The notes beneath the pieces are model-generated. The model had not been told where the DNA came from. It did not search any database and saw nothing but the letters and a program-made list of their open reading frames with translations. A stretch of 64,000 bases of DNA from Sphingomonas jaspsi DSM 18422 (GTDB taxonomy: Bacteria; Pseudomonadota; Alphaproteobacteria; Sphingomonadales; Sphingomonadaceae), in NCBI RefSeq assembly GCF_000585415.1, contig NZ_KK073876.1, positions 493,810 to 557,809 on the forward strand, given 5' to 3'. Position numbers and translations under genes: made by a program. Below, one piece after another: positions 21,242-30,006 of the stretch; the first letter of the stretch is position 1, and each line of letters opens with the position of its first letter.

Positions 21242-22146
21242 AGATATTCGACCGTGAAGATCTGATCGGGGCGCCAGGTCAGGCCGAGCAGCATACGCAG
21301 CGCCACCAACAAGATGATCCCGGCCAAAGCGAAGCGCAGCAGGTCGGGCTTCAGCTTGGTCGCCAGGATCGCGCCATATTGCGCGCCGACGACACCGCCG
21401 ACCAGCAGCAGCCCGGCGAGCACGATGTCGACCGCCTGCGTCGTCATTGCATGGATCATGGTGGTGACCGCGCTGACCGCAAGGATCATTACCAGACTGG
21501 TGCCAACCACCACGCGCGGGGCCATGCCGAGCAGGTAGATCATCGCCGGGACGAGGATGAAGCCGCCGCCGACGCCAAGGAGCACGGTCAGCACGCCCGC
21601 GACGAAGCCCAGCAGCGCGGGGGCGATCGGGGAGAGGTAGAGCCCGGACGCGTAAAAGCGCCAGCGGAGGGGCATCGATGCGACCCACTTGTTGTGGCGC
21701 GGCCGTTCGCGCACGGTTTCGACCTTGAGCCAGCCGAGCGCGACCAGCGCATCCTTGAGCATCAGGCTTCCGATCGAGCCTAACAGCGCGACGTATAGGA
21801 AGCCGATGACGAGATCGATCTGGCCGCTTTTCTGCAGCAGGGTGAACAGGCCGGCCCCGGCGAGGCTGCCGAGCGCGCCGCCCGCGGTCATCACGCCGCC
21901 CATCTTGAAATCGACCCCCCCGCGGCGAAGGTGGGCATAGACCCCCGATACTGACGCGCCGGTAATCTGGGTCGTGGCGCTGGCCACCGCGACGGTCGGC
22001 GGAATCCCGTAGAAGATCAGCAGCGGCGTCGTCAGGAAGCCGCCGCCGACGCCGAACATGCCCGACAGGACCCCGACCATCGCGCCCAGCAGCACGATGA
22101 TCAGCGCATTGACCGACAGGCCGGCGATGGGGAGGTAAATGTCCAT
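21238..22146 (-). CDS. TauE/SafE (TSUP) family sulfur-compound permease
   Basis: 302 residues, almost wholly membrane helices (about 8), with the duplicated TSUP element seen as GVLSGMFGVGGGFLTTPLL near residue 25 and GVLTVLLGVGGGFILVP near residue 190. The family moves sulfite, sulfonates or other sulfur-containing anions. It is translationally coupled to the TIGR02186-type gene. The substrate cannot be read from sequence. Confidence 0.88.
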   Translation of the reverse strand: MDIYLPIAGLSVNALIIVLLGAMVGVLSGMFGVGGGFLTTPLLIFYGIPPTVAVASATTQITGASVSGVYAHLRRGGVDFKMGGVMTAGGALGSLAGAGLFTLLQKSGQIDLVIGFLYVALLGSIGSLMLKDALVALGWLKVETVRERPRHNKWVASMPLRWRFYASGLYLSPIAPALLGFVAGVLTVLLGVGGGFILVPAMIYLLGMAPRVVVGTSLVMILAVSAVTTMIHAMTTQAVDIVLAGLLLVGGVVGAQYGAILATKLKPDLLRFALAGIILLVALRMLLGLTWRPDQIFTVEYL

Positions 22147-22333
22147 GACGCGTCAGATCCGACGCTAGCCCCAAAACCGCGACAAAACCAAGGCAGGGCT
22201 TGCGTCGGGGCCTCAGAAATCTCCGGCAAGGGTCAGTACCGCGCCGGAGCCGGGCTCGGCCTTGCCGGTCAATTTTCAGCGATAGTCGGCGTGCGCCTGG
22301 AGTCCGTGGTGTAGCGGAACGGAGATGTGCGGC

Positions 22334-23383
22334 CTACCGGGTGGCCGGGGTGGGGTCGTCCGGGGGTTGCTTGCGCAGCAACTCGCGGCAGCTGGCGAGT
22401 AACGGCAGCGGATAGAGCGGGAAGGCCGTCATCACGGGCAGGAAGCTGCCGCGCCAGATGGTCAGTGCGATCAGCGGCACGAACATGATGAGGTCATAGC
22501 CCAGCGCATAAGGCGCCGCCATCAGGCTGGCGGTGCCGATCAGTGCGGTCTGTTCGACCGCCGTACGGCGGCGGCCGAAGACCAGCGTTAAGATGCCGAT
22601 GGCGGCGCCGATCGCCATCCCGCCGATGCGCGGCAGGTGCCACCGTTCGGCGACGATGCCCGGCGTGACGCCCAGCTTGATGATATTCGACTTGGCGACG
22701 ACGTGGTGGAAGGCGCCGAGCGACTGGTACCAGTCGATCCAGCGTTCGGTCCCGAACAGCAGCAGCGATGCGGCAACGACGGCGGCGAAGGTCGCGCCCG
22801 CCGCCACGAAGGCCCGCCAGTCGCGGGTCAGGATGAAGAACAAGGGCGCCATCAGCACCAGCTGCGGCTTCACCGATGCGACGATGCCGAACATCAAGCC
22901 CGCCAGCAGCCGGTTGGGCGTCGCGCAGGCGGCAAGGACGATCGAACACAGGATCAGCGACACCTGGCCGGTCATCACGCCGCTGAACAGCGCGGGGCTG
23001 ATCAGGCACAGGCCGACCGCGCCCCACGGCAGGTGGCGGCGGACGGTATACACGAATAGCGCGATGCCGAGCAGGTTGAACAGCACGAACCCCATCGCCA
23101 GCGGCACCAGGCGGAGCGGCTGGATCCAGATCAGCATGGTCGGCGCGTAGGGGAAGCCGTAGACGTCGGAGCCCCAGTTATAGGCCAGTGCGGCGGGGCG
23201 GTTGGCGACGGTCCAGAACACGGTGAAGTCGTTGCCCACCCGTTCGTAGAGGAAATAGCCGACCGAGGCGAAGCCGCAGAAGAAGAGGAAGATGGCACTG
23301 GCCAGCGCGACATTCCGCCGATCGACGCGCGGCGGGGCGGCAGGCGCCAGCGCCCGCACATCGCCTTCCCAGAAACGATCCAT
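22334..23383 (-). CDS. GT87 (DUF2029) polyprenyl-sugar-dependent membrane glycosyltransferase
   Basis: About 349 residues and 8-10 membrane helices. The first periplasmic loop, with NDFTVFWTVANRPA and YGFPYAPTMLIW, carries the acidic residue and Y-x-P-F/Y-x-P layout of GT87 mannosyltransferases, which move sugars from polyprenyl-phosphate carriers to envelope glycans. Start: ATG 23383; an in-frame GTG at 23389 is better spaced from a GGAAG. It stands alone, with ~190 nt to the next gene downstream and a 170-nt divergent gap upstream. The acceptor is unknown. Confidence 0.8.
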   Translation of the reverse strand: MDRFWEGDVRALAPAAPPRVDRRNVALASAIFLFFCGFASVGYFLYERVGNDFTVFWTVANRPAALAYNWGSDVYGFPYAPTMLIWIQPLRLVPLAMGFVLFNLLGIALFVYTVRRHLPWGAVGLCLISPALFSGVMTGQVSLILCSIVLAACATPNRLLAGLMFGIVASVKPQLVLMAPLFFILTRDWRAFVAAGATFAAVVAASLLLFGTERWIDWYQSLGAFHHVVAKSNIIKLGVTPGIVAERWHLPRIGGMAIGAAIGILTLVFGRRRTAVEQTALIGTASLMAAPYALGYDLIMFVPLIALTIWRGSFLPVMTAFPLYPLPLLASCRELLRKQPPDDPTPATR

Positions 23384-23568
23384 CAACACAGGCAAACTTC
23401 CCCACGGCCCAGGCGTGACCCGCAGGGCTAGCGCGGAATGGTTAATTTTGTGGTTAGGGGTGGGGTCGGGCGAAAGCTGAGCCGATGCTGACGGATCGCG
23501 GTGGTTCCAAAATCGGACATGTCGGATAGGCTGGCAGCAACGCTGCCGTAAATGGGGGACAAGCGGGG

Positions 23569-24606
23569 ATGACGCAGCCAGACGATGAGATCTCGATTGC
23601 CAAGGCGTACGGCCTTCCGGTGGCCTTGACGGCGATCACCTTTCTGATCGCCATCTCGCTCGGCGCGGCCAGCGGGGTTCGGCCATATAATTTGTTCGGT
23701 ATTTACCTTTGGGGCTGGGCCGCAGCTACTCTGCTCTGTCTCTTGGTAGCGGTCTTTTTCGAAGCAATGCATTTGGCGCTGACCAAGGCCGATCGCCCCG
23801 TAAGCCGTTTGATGGAAAGCGTGAGGGTAAGGACGCAACTGGCCCCAGTGGCAGCCTTTTTGTTTCCGCTTTTTCTTGGGGCCTACACATGGGCCAAATG
23901 TTCGATTCCGCGTATCGTCGGCTATCGATGGGAGGCCTTCTGGTCGGACGCGGATCGGCTGGTTCTGTTCGGGAACGACGGTTGGAAGATCGCCCACGCC
24001 ATACTGCCGACGCAAGCGGCTCCGTTCCTGTCCTTTTTCTATGCCATCGGTTGGGGGCTCGCGCTGGTGGTCGGCAGTTCGCTATATTGCGTGTCAAAAA
24101 GCCGGCGTGAGGTGGCGACGTTCTTTTCCGCCTTGATGCTTAGCTGGTTAATCGGCGGGGTGTGCCTAGCTTATGCCGTTTCGGCAGCCGGCCCGATTTT
24201 CGTGCATCTGAGCGATTCCGCACTTGCCGCCAGGTTCGAACCGTTGCGTGCGCAGTTGCTGTCAGTCCTCGGCGACAAGAACACCATCATTTCGACGCAG
24301 CGCTATCTCGCGGCAGGGATCGACAAGGCCTATGCGACGAAGGGATCAGGTGTCTCCGCCATGCCATCGATGCACATAGCGACGGCGACGATCCTGCTGA
24401 TCGCGACAAGGAGAAGGTGGTTGCTTCCCTTCGCGTGCCTGTTCTGGCTGACGACATTCTTCGGAAGCGTCTATTTCGGATATCATTATGCGCTGGACGC
24501 GCCGGTCGCCGCCGGAATTGCGATCGCCTGTTGGTGGATTTCGGCCCGTTACTATTCGTCAGGAAGCGTCCGCAGCGCGATGATCCCCGCCCAAGCGACG
24601 GTCTGA
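23569..24606 (+). CDS. PAP2-superfamily membrane phosphatase/phosphotransferase (1)
   Basis: 345 residues, about 6-7 membrane helices. The PAP2 active-site motifs are seen late in the protein: SAMPSMHIA (equivalent to PSxH) and GYHYALDAP (the H-x3-D histidine). This arrangement fits the Aur1/Ipt1-like PAP2_3 branch, which acts on lipid phosphates or inositol-phosphate lipids. Sphingomonads make glycosphingolipids, so a lipid-head-group role is a fair guess but only that. Its 3' end overlaps the convergent paralogue by 48 nt. Confidence 0.82.
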   Translation: MTQPDDEISIAKAYGLPVALTAITFLIAISLGAASGVRPYNLFGIYLWGWAAATLLCLLVAVFFEAMHLALTKADRPVSRLMESVRVRTQLAPVAAFLFPLFLGAYTWAKCSIPRIVGYRWEAFWSDADRLVLFGNDGWKIAHAILPTQAAPFLSFFYAIGWGLALVVGSSLYCVSKSRREVATFFSALMLSWLIGGVCLAYAVSAAGPIFVHLSDSALAARFEPLRAQLLSVLGDKNTIISTQRYLAAGIDKAYATKGSGVSAMPSMHIATATILLIATRRRWLLPFACLFWLTTFFGSVYFGYHYALDAPVAAGIAIACWWISARYYSSGSVRSAMIPAQATV

Positions 24607-25584
24607 TCGCTCCTTCTTTGGCGACTGTTGAAACGCTGCGATCACGCTTGGTGTCGCATCTTGGCCATTTCGCCTAACGCATTTGCGAGAAAGCCAGTCG
24701 GCGGCCAGCGCGACAATGATGCCTCCCGCGCCATCGGCGCCATAGTGCCAGCCAAGGACAACCGAACCGAAGTAGATGGCAGCGACATAAGCCAACCCGA
24801 GCTTGGGCCATCCACGATGGGCAAGCACCAGCGCAAACCAAGTGGCAATACCAACGTGCAGCGATGGGAAGGCCGAAATGCCGCCACCCAACAATGCGCC
24901 TTTGGCTTGGTAGTTTGCCCACAGGAATCGGGCTGGCACCTGTACGGAGTCAGGCGCCGCTGCGAGGTCATAGCTGCCGATGAACAACGGCCCTGCTGAC
25001 GACACTAGGTAGGCGGCGAACATTCCGATTGCCCAAGTCAGCATGAAGGAGAGGATGAAGCGACCCCGCGCCGGACCCCGCCAATGGATGACCCACAAAA
25101 TCCCACCCAGATTCGATATGTGCCAAAGCCCGTAGAAAAGTCCGACCGCCGGAAGCCATGGGCGTATGGCATTCGCCAAGAATTGGCCGTTCAACCCGAT
25201 TGCCGCATCAACTTTCGCAAGCGTATCGTCTGCCCAGAAAGGCACCACAGCGGTGATCATGGACTTGAGAAACGAGGTCGAAAACAACAGCACCGCAACG
25301 ACGGTTACGCCCAGAAGTATAAGCCATTGCTCCCTCAACGCTGCTGGCGCCGCGCTGCGCAATTGAGCGATTGGGTGGGCAACCCCGGCGCGCCACATCC
25401 GGAAGATTGCGGTCAGAAGCCGGGCCGTTGCGGTAAGCGCGACGATAAGGGAGGCAACGACGAGACTGGTCATTCCGCTCGGGGCGGCCGGATAGCCTGT
25501 GATCAGGCGAACACCACCCGCCGCCGCCAGTGTAGCAAGCGCGATGACCACTGCAGGCCGCACCCAAGGTTCGTCGTCGAACAT
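24559..25584 (-). CDS. PAP2-superfamily membrane phosphatase/phosphotransferase (2)
   Basis: 341 residues from ATG 25584 (MFDDEPWVRP). About 7 membrane helices; motifs ISAFPSLHVGIATW and GWHYGADGAGG match those of the convergent neighbour. In the second motif the residue before Asp is Ala (YGAD, against YALD in the neighbour), still within the H-x3-D pattern. The C-terminal ~40 residues are polar and charged and run into the 3' end of the neighbour. Base use is more mixed than in flanking genes. The two are probably diverged paralogues brought face to face; function as for PAP2 (1). Confidence 0.8.
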   Translation of the reverse strand: MFDDEPWVRPAVVIALATLAAAGGVRLITGYPAAPSGMTSLVVASLIVALTATARLLTAIFRMWRAGVAHPIAQLRSAAPAALREQWLILLGVTVVAVLLFSTSFLKSMITAVVPFWADDTLAKVDAAIGLNGQFLANAIRPWLPAVGLFYGLWHISNLGGILWVIHWRGPARGRFILSFMLTWAIGMFAAYLVSSAGPLFIGSYDLAAAPDSVQVPARFLWANYQAKGALLGGGISAFPSLHVGIATWFALVLAHRGWPKLGLAYVAAIYFGSVVLGWHYGADGAGGIIVALAADWLSRKCVRRNGQDATPSVIAAFQQSPKKERSDRRLGGDHRAADAS

Positions 25585-25721
25585 GCCAATAGATTGATGC
25601 AAAGCCTGCTTGTTGTCAGCCCTTGGCAACGCCACCAATTTCGTTCGTCTTGATATGGAACGGAATCCGGCAACTTGCGCTGTATCGGACAGAGAGTAAC
25701 CCCGCATCGCCGACCGACGAA

Positions 25722-26510
25722 ATGATTGCCATGCTGATCCAAACGACTTTGCGCACACGATCGATCGCGCTTCTGGACCGCGTCGAGGAGCGGTTGCCGC
25801 GCATCATGACGCTGTGGTTCCTGATGGCACTGACGGCCTGTGCCGCGCGAATTGCGATCAGCCCGCTCCAGTCTTTACCTGATGTCGGCACGTTTTTGCC
25901 CTATGTTCTGCTGGTCGGTGCGCCGTTGGTCTCGATGGGGCTGGCGCTGAAATGGTTCGAACGCGGGGACGAACTGCCGCAGCCGTCGGTGCGCCTGGCA
26001 CGCGTCGGACGGTGGACGGACGTGTCGGCCCGTCATGCCCGCCGACATCCGCTTTACGGGAGCAGCGGTATCATGCTGTCGCTGTTGATCGGCATGCTGC
26101 TGAACGTTCCGGTGCGATCGCTGGAATATCTCGCGTCGGTTCCGGCGCTGGCGGGATCGGTGCCGCATTGGCTGTCGACTCTTCGCCTCGCGATGACCGC
26201 CGACGTCGTCATCCTGTCGAGCCTTTACACCATCTGCTTCGTCGCGGCCTTGCGCCGGGTGCCGATGTTCCCGCGCCTGCTAATACTGACCTGGCTGGTC
26301 GATGCGGCGATGCAGCTGGGCATCGGCCAGGCGGTGCGTGCCGCCGGTGGCGTGCCGCCGTCGGTCGGCGACGCCTTGTCCACCCTGCTGGACGGCAACA
26401 TCAAGAAGGTGGCGATCAGCGTCGGCCTGTGGCTGCCCTACCTGCTTCTGTCGAAGCGGGTAAATGTGACCTTCCGCCACCGAGTCGCGATTCGCAAAGC
26501 GGCGCGTTAA
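25722..26510 (+). CDS. DUF2569-like membrane protein
   Basis: About 262 residues from ATG 25722 (ATG 25731 is also possible). Five to six membrane helices. The C-terminal part, with LLILTWLVDAAMQL and LWLPYLLLSKRVNVTF, recalls the end of DUF2569 (YdgK-like) proteins, whose function is unknown. The start region is divergent from the PAP2 (2) gene with ~140 nt between them. No enzymatic motif seen. Confidence 0.6.
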   Translation: MIAMLIQTTLRTRSIALLDRVEERLPRIMTLWFLMALTACAARIAISPLQSLPDVGTFLPYVLLVGAPLVSMGLALKWFERGDELPQPSVRLARVGRWTDVSARHARRHPLYGSSGIMLSLLIGMLLNVPVRSLEYLASVPALAGSVPHWLSTLRLAMTADVVILSSLYTICFVAALRRVPMFPRLLILTWLVDAAMQLGIGQAVRAAGGVPPSVGDALSTLLDGNIKKVAISVGLWLPYLLLSKRVNVTFRHRVAIRKAAR

Positions 26511-26903
26511 CCCCGCCAATCCGCCGATTCTCGCCCTTATCCAAGCCATTGTAATGGTGGCAGGAAAGGCGCAGCGCGTCCCTAAATGGCACGGAATTTA
26601 ACGGATTAGCGGGCCCCTATAGCTGCCGCGCGGGCTATGTTCACCATTGAAATCAAGGACTTAGAGGTAACAGCCTGAATCCATGTATTTAATCATCGTT
26701 AAATAGACGTGCTTGACAAAAAGTTAATCGAGTCACAGCCTTCAGGGGTCAAGCGGCTGGGGGGCCGTGATTTTTTGATCCGTGGGGGCTTCCGGTTTTG
26801 AAGTCCCGTACAGCGTTTCAAGGGTCCGAACCCTCCCGACGCAAGGCAAGCTCATTCGTCCCCTTGGGGGGCGGGGAATTTGTAAATGTGAAGGGGACGG
26901 AAC
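26511..26903. other. 393-nt intergenic region upstream of the Tad operon
   Basis: No gene-like frame. It is AT-richer than its surroundings between ~26650 and 26780. It holds a TTAA-N6-TTAA element, a TTGACA hexamer (listed separately), and a short CGGC-TGGGGG-GCCG hairpin followed by TGATTTTTTG near 26756-26778. The last ~120 nt would be the flp leader. Confidence 0.7.
26687..26718 (+). promoter_or_regulatory. Candidate operator/promoter upstream of flp
   Basis: ATTTAA-TCATCG-TTAAAT is a perfect inverted repeat containing two TTAA half-sites 6 nt apart, one nt less than the TTAA-N7-TTAA of CtrA. TTGACA follows at 26713-26718 as a possible -35, but no good -10 is visible 16-18 nt downstream. 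CtrA control of pilin genes is known in Caulobacter; here it is an inference. Confidence 0.35.
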
Positions 26904-27086
26904 ATGAAGACTTTCATCAAGACTCTCAGCGACAAGCGTGGCGCCTCGGCGGCCGAATATGCGCTTATCCTCGCGATTATCGGCGCGGTCATTGCGCTTG
27001 CGGCCCTCGGCCTCAGCAATGCCATCGGCAATGCGATGAACAACACCGCGAACTGCATCAACGACCCGGTGACGGCGAACTGCTAA
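26904..27086 (+). CDS. flp: Flp/Fap-type major pilin
   Basis: 60 residues: a short basic leader, then RGASAAEYALILAIIGAVIALAALGL, the class IVb prepilin with the processing site before the conserved Glu-Tyr and a single hydrophobic helix. Two Cys near the C-terminus (NTANC...TANC) could form a small disulfide loop. Flp subunits are cut and polymerised into adhesive Tad pili. AGGGGAC lies just before the ATG. It heads the Tad operon and is followed by a strong hairpin. Confidence 0.95.
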   Translation: MKTFIKTLSDKRGASAAEYALILAIIGAVIALAALGLSNAIGNAMNNTANCINDPVTANC

Positions 27087-27096
27087 TCGCTGGATC

Positions 27097-27122
27097 GGCG
27101 GCCGCACTTCGGTGCGGCCGCC
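27097..27122 (+). terminator. Attenuator-like hairpin between flp and cpaB
   Basis: GGCGGCCGCAC, tetraloop TTCG, GTGCGGCCGCC: a perfect 11-bp GC-rich stem capped by the very stable UUCG loop, 10 nt after the flp stop. It is followed by ATTACTTC, not a long T-run, so partial termination or RNA-end protection of the pilin message is likely. Confidence 0.75.
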
Positions 27123-27205
27123 ATTACTTCATCGATCGGGGGCTGGCGACGGACCCGGTCGATCTGACCTGACGGTCGCCGCCAATATTTCGGGGGAAGG
27201 GGCGG

Positions 27206-28162
27206 ATGAAACGGCAAACCCTTATCGCGCTGGGCATAGCGTTGATCCTGGGACTGGTCGCGGTGATCGTGGCCAACGCCTATCTGAGCGGGCGCGAACG
27301 CCAACTTGAAAACTCTCCCCAGGGCATGGTCCGGGTTGCGGTCGCGGCGATGCCGCTCGACTTCGGCACCCAGCTGACGCCCGAAAAGGTCAAGTTCGTC
27401 AATTATCCGGCGACCTCGCTGCCGCCCGGAACCTATCGCACGCTGCAGGAGCTGCTGCCCGCGGGGAAGACCCGCGCCGCGCTGCGCCCGATCCAGATCA
27501 ACCAGCCGCTGCTCGCCTCCGACTTGACCGGTGAAGGCGAAGGGGCGTCGATCGCCGCGCTGCTGCCCGACGGCATGCGCGCCGCGACCATCCGCATCAA
27601 CGACGTGTCCGGCGTGGCCGGCTTCGTGAATCCGAACGATGTGGTCGACGTGCTGATCACCCGGCAGAGCCCGGGCGGCGCGCAGCAAAATGTCACCGAC
27701 GTGCTGCTGCAGAACGTCCGCGTGCTGGCCAAGGGGCAGAGCACCAAGGACGCGGGCCAGCCCGACCAAGCGTCGGTCGACCGGTCGGTGACCGTCGAAG
27801 TCTCGCCCATCGACGCGCAGAAGCTGGTGCTCGGCCAGCAGCTCGGCAGCCTCAGCCTGGTGCTGCGTAAGCCGGGGATGGAACAGAATATCCCGCAGGT
27901 GAAGCCGATCACGCTGGAAGATTTGCGCTACAGCTACCAGACGTCGCTGCCGCCGCAGGGGGGTGCCGCGCCCGCGACCGCCGCTGGTGCGCCGCCGCCG
28001 GCCGAACAGCGCGCGCGGATCGCCGCGATCAGCCAGCCGCGCCGGCCCACGCCGCGCCCGGTTCGTGCTGCGCCGGCGCCGACCAAATCGACCAATACGG
28101 TGGTGGTGACCAGGGGCACCGAAGCCAGTTCTTACGAGGTGGGGGACTATGCGCGTCAATAG
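27206..28162 (+). CDS. cpaB: Flp pilus assembly protein CpaB (RcpC)
   Basis: 318 residues. One N-terminal membrane helix (LIALGIALILGLVAVIVANAYL), then a SAF domain (~residues 45-110, with RVAVAAMPLDFGTQLTPEKV) and the RcpC/CpaB domain. The tail (~residues 250-318) is Pro/Ala/Arg-rich and likely disordered. CpaB is a periplasmic protein tied to the secretin and possibly to peptidoglycan. The last 14 nt overlap cpaC. Confidence 0.93.
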   Translation: MKRQTLIALGIALILGLVAVIVANAYLSGRERQLENSPQGMVRVAVAAMPLDFGTQLTPEKVKFVNYPATSLPPGTYRTLQELLPAGKTRAALRPIQINQPLLASDLTGEGEGASIAALLPDGMRAATIRINDVSGVAGFVNPNDVVDVLITRQSPGGAQQNVTDVLLQNVRVLAKGQSTKDAGQPDQASVDRSVTVEVSPIDAQKLVLGQQLGSLSLVLRKPGMEQNIPQVKPITLEDLRYSYQTSLPPQGGAAPATAAGAPPPAEQRARIAAISQPRRPTPRPVRAAPAPTKSTNTVVVTRGTEASSYEVGDYARQ

Positions 28163-29720
28163 ACTGAAAGGCGCGGCGATCGGCGCCGCCATTGCCGTTG
28201 CGCTGGCCTGTCCGACGACGGCCTCGGCGCAGGTGTCCGTCAGCGCGGCAGGCGACATCCATGCCGGCGCGCTCGAAGTGCCGCTCAACAAGAGCCAGGT
28301 GCTTAGGGTCGACCGGCCATTCGCCCGGGCGATGGTCGGCAACAGCGAAATCGCCGACGTGCTGCCGCTGACCGACCAGTCGCTGTACGTGCTGGGCAAG
28401 AAGATGGGGACGACCAGCCTCACCCTCTACGACCGGTCGAGCCGGCTGATCGCCGTGGTCGACATTGCGGTCGGTCCCGACGTCACCAGCCTCAAGCGGC
28501 AGCTGTCCGAACTCCTGTCGGCCGACCAGGTTGGCGCGCGTATCGCCAATGATTCGATCGTGCTCGAAGGCGTCGTCAGCAGCGCGCCGATGGCCGACCG
28601 CGCGGTGCAGCTGGCGGAAACCTATGCCCCGGGCAAGGTCGTCAACATGCTGCAGATCGGATCGTCCCAGCAGGTGATGCTGGAGGTCCGCTTTTCCGAA
28701 GTGAAGCGCAGTGCGCTGAAGGACCTCGGCCTCGGCCTGTTCGTGCAGGGCGGCGGCAGCCACGGCTTCGGCGGTGCGGTCGGCGGCGGTGCCAGCCTGA
28801 CGCCAGGTGGCGACATCACGACGACCAACGTGGACCCGGTCACGGGTTCGTCGGTGACGCAGACCCAGCCGGGCCCAGGCGTGCTGCGCCTTGGATCGAT
28901 CGTCGACAGCTTCGGCATCCTGCGGCGCAGCTTCGGCATCCTGGGGCTAAATATCGACGCGACGCTCAATGCACTCGAACGCAAGGGCGCGATCACGACG
29001 CTGGCCGAACCGACGCTGGTGGCGCTGTCGGGCGAAACCGCCAACTTCCTGGCGGGGGGCGAATTCCCTATTCCGGTATCGCAGAGCAATGGCGGCGGTG
29101 GCGGAAACGGTGGGGGCAATTCGAACATCACGGTCGAATTCAAGCCGTTCGGCGTCAGCCTGGCGTTCACGCCGACCGTACTGGCCGACGGGGTGATCAA
29201 CCTGGTCGTCGCGCCCGAGGTCAGCTCGATCGACAACAGCGCGTCGGTGGTGATCAACAATCTTCGCATCCCGGGCCTGCAGACCCGGCGGGCCAAGACC
29301 ACGGTCGAACTGCGCGACGGCGAAAGCTTCGCCCTGGCCGGCCTGCTGCGCAAGGATTTCTCCGACACCGTGCGCCAGTTCCCGATCCTGGGATCGATCC
29401 CGATCATCGGCTCGCTGTTCCGTTCGACCAACTTCCAGCGGGAAGAAACCGAACTGGTGATCATCGTCACGCCGAGGCTGGTGCGGCCTGTGCGGGCGGG
29501 AACGCTCAAGGTCCCGACCGACCGCGCCACGCCGCCCGACGAAGCCGACCTGTTCCTGCTCGGCCGAACCGACGGCGGGGTCGGCGCCAACCCGCTCGCG
29601 CCCAGCCAGAGCGGGCCGGTGATGCGCCCGATCGGCGAGCCGGCGACCGTCAAGCCCAGCGGCGGAATGGCCGCGTTCGACCCGTCCAAGCTCGAGAAGG
29701 ATTACGGCCATGCGCTTTGA
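28149..29720 (+). CDS. cpaC: Tad secretin CpaC (RcpA)
   Basis: 523 residues with a signal peptide ending around TASAQ. A BON/N0-like pilus-secretin domain (LRVDRPFARAMVGNSEIADV, then the LYVLGKKMGTTSLTLYD strand) is followed by the secretin core with VPF-like VxELRDGESFALAGLL and a GSIPIIGSLFRS end motif. A Gly-rich insert (~residues 200-235) could be the gate or a loop. It forms the outer-membrane channel for the pilus. Overlaps both neighbours. Confidence 0.95.
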   Translation: MRVNRLKGAAIGAAIAVALACPTTASAQVSVSAAGDIHAGALEVPLNKSQVLRVDRPFARAMVGNSEIADVLPLTDQSLYVLGKKMGTTSLTLYDRSSRLIAVVDIAVGPDVTSLKRQLSELLSADQVGARIANDSIVLEGVVSSAPMADRAVQLAETYAPGKVVNMLQIGSSQQVMLEVRFSEVKRSALKDLGLGLFVQGGGSHGFGGAVGGGASLTPGGDITTTNVDPVTGSSVTQTQPGPGVLRLGSIVDSFGILRRSFGILGLNIDATLNALERKGAITTLAEPTLVALSGETANFLAGGEFPIPVSQSNGGGGGNGGGNSNITVEFKPFGVSLAFTPTVLADGVINLVVAPEVSSIDNSASVVINNLRIPGLQTRRAKTTVELRDGESFALAGLLRKDFSDTVRQFPILGSIPIIGSLFRSTNFQREETELVIIVTPRLVRPVRAGTLKVPTDRATPPDEADLFLLGRTDGGVGANPLAPSQSGPVMRPIGEPATVKPSGGMAAFDPSKLEKDYGHAL

Positions 29721-29997
29721 ACTGAAGCTTGCGATTTCGGCCGGGGCGGCATTGCTCGCGGCCGGCTGCGCGCCGGTCGATCCGGGCATGGGCGAAGCGC
29801 TGCGCTACGACATGGCCGCGCAGACCGTCGATCCCGATCCGGTGTATCCGGAGGATGGCGCCAAGCCGGGCGACAGCGGCGAACATGGCGCAAAGGCGTC
29901 CGAACGCTACCGCAAGGGCACGGTCAAGGATGTGCAGAGCGCAACCACCAGCAGCGGCACGGGCGGCAACAGTGGCGGCGGCAGCGGACCGCGCTGA
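29710..29997 (+). CDS. Small Tad-locus lipoprotein (possible CpaD-like)
   Basis: 95 residues with a lipobox (LLAAGC, Cys at residue 20). Only the core GEALRYDMAAQTVDPDPVYP looks constrained; it recalls the 'N-x-AAQ-x-x-DP' stretch of CpaD pilotins. The rest is low-complexity Ser/Gly. In position it replaces cpaD, which is otherwise missing. A role in secretin targeting is inferred from place and lipid anchor only. Confidence 0.65.
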   Translation: MRFELKLAISAGAALLAAGCAPVDPGMGEALRYDMAAQTVDPDPVYPEDGAKPGDSGEHGAKASERYRKGTVKDVQSATTSSGTGGNSGGGSGPR

Positions 29998-30006
29998 GGA
30001 TGAACG

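Noticed and set aside
22147..22333. Possible small RNA or tRNA gene between TauE and GT87
   Set aside because: No T-arm consensus, cloverleaf or clear hairpin with a T-run was found in the 187 nt.
26587..26602. TGGCAC-N5-TTAAC as a sigma-54 promoter before flp
   Set aside because: The -12 half lacks the GC dinucleotide required by sigma-54, and the site is ~300 nt from the start codon.
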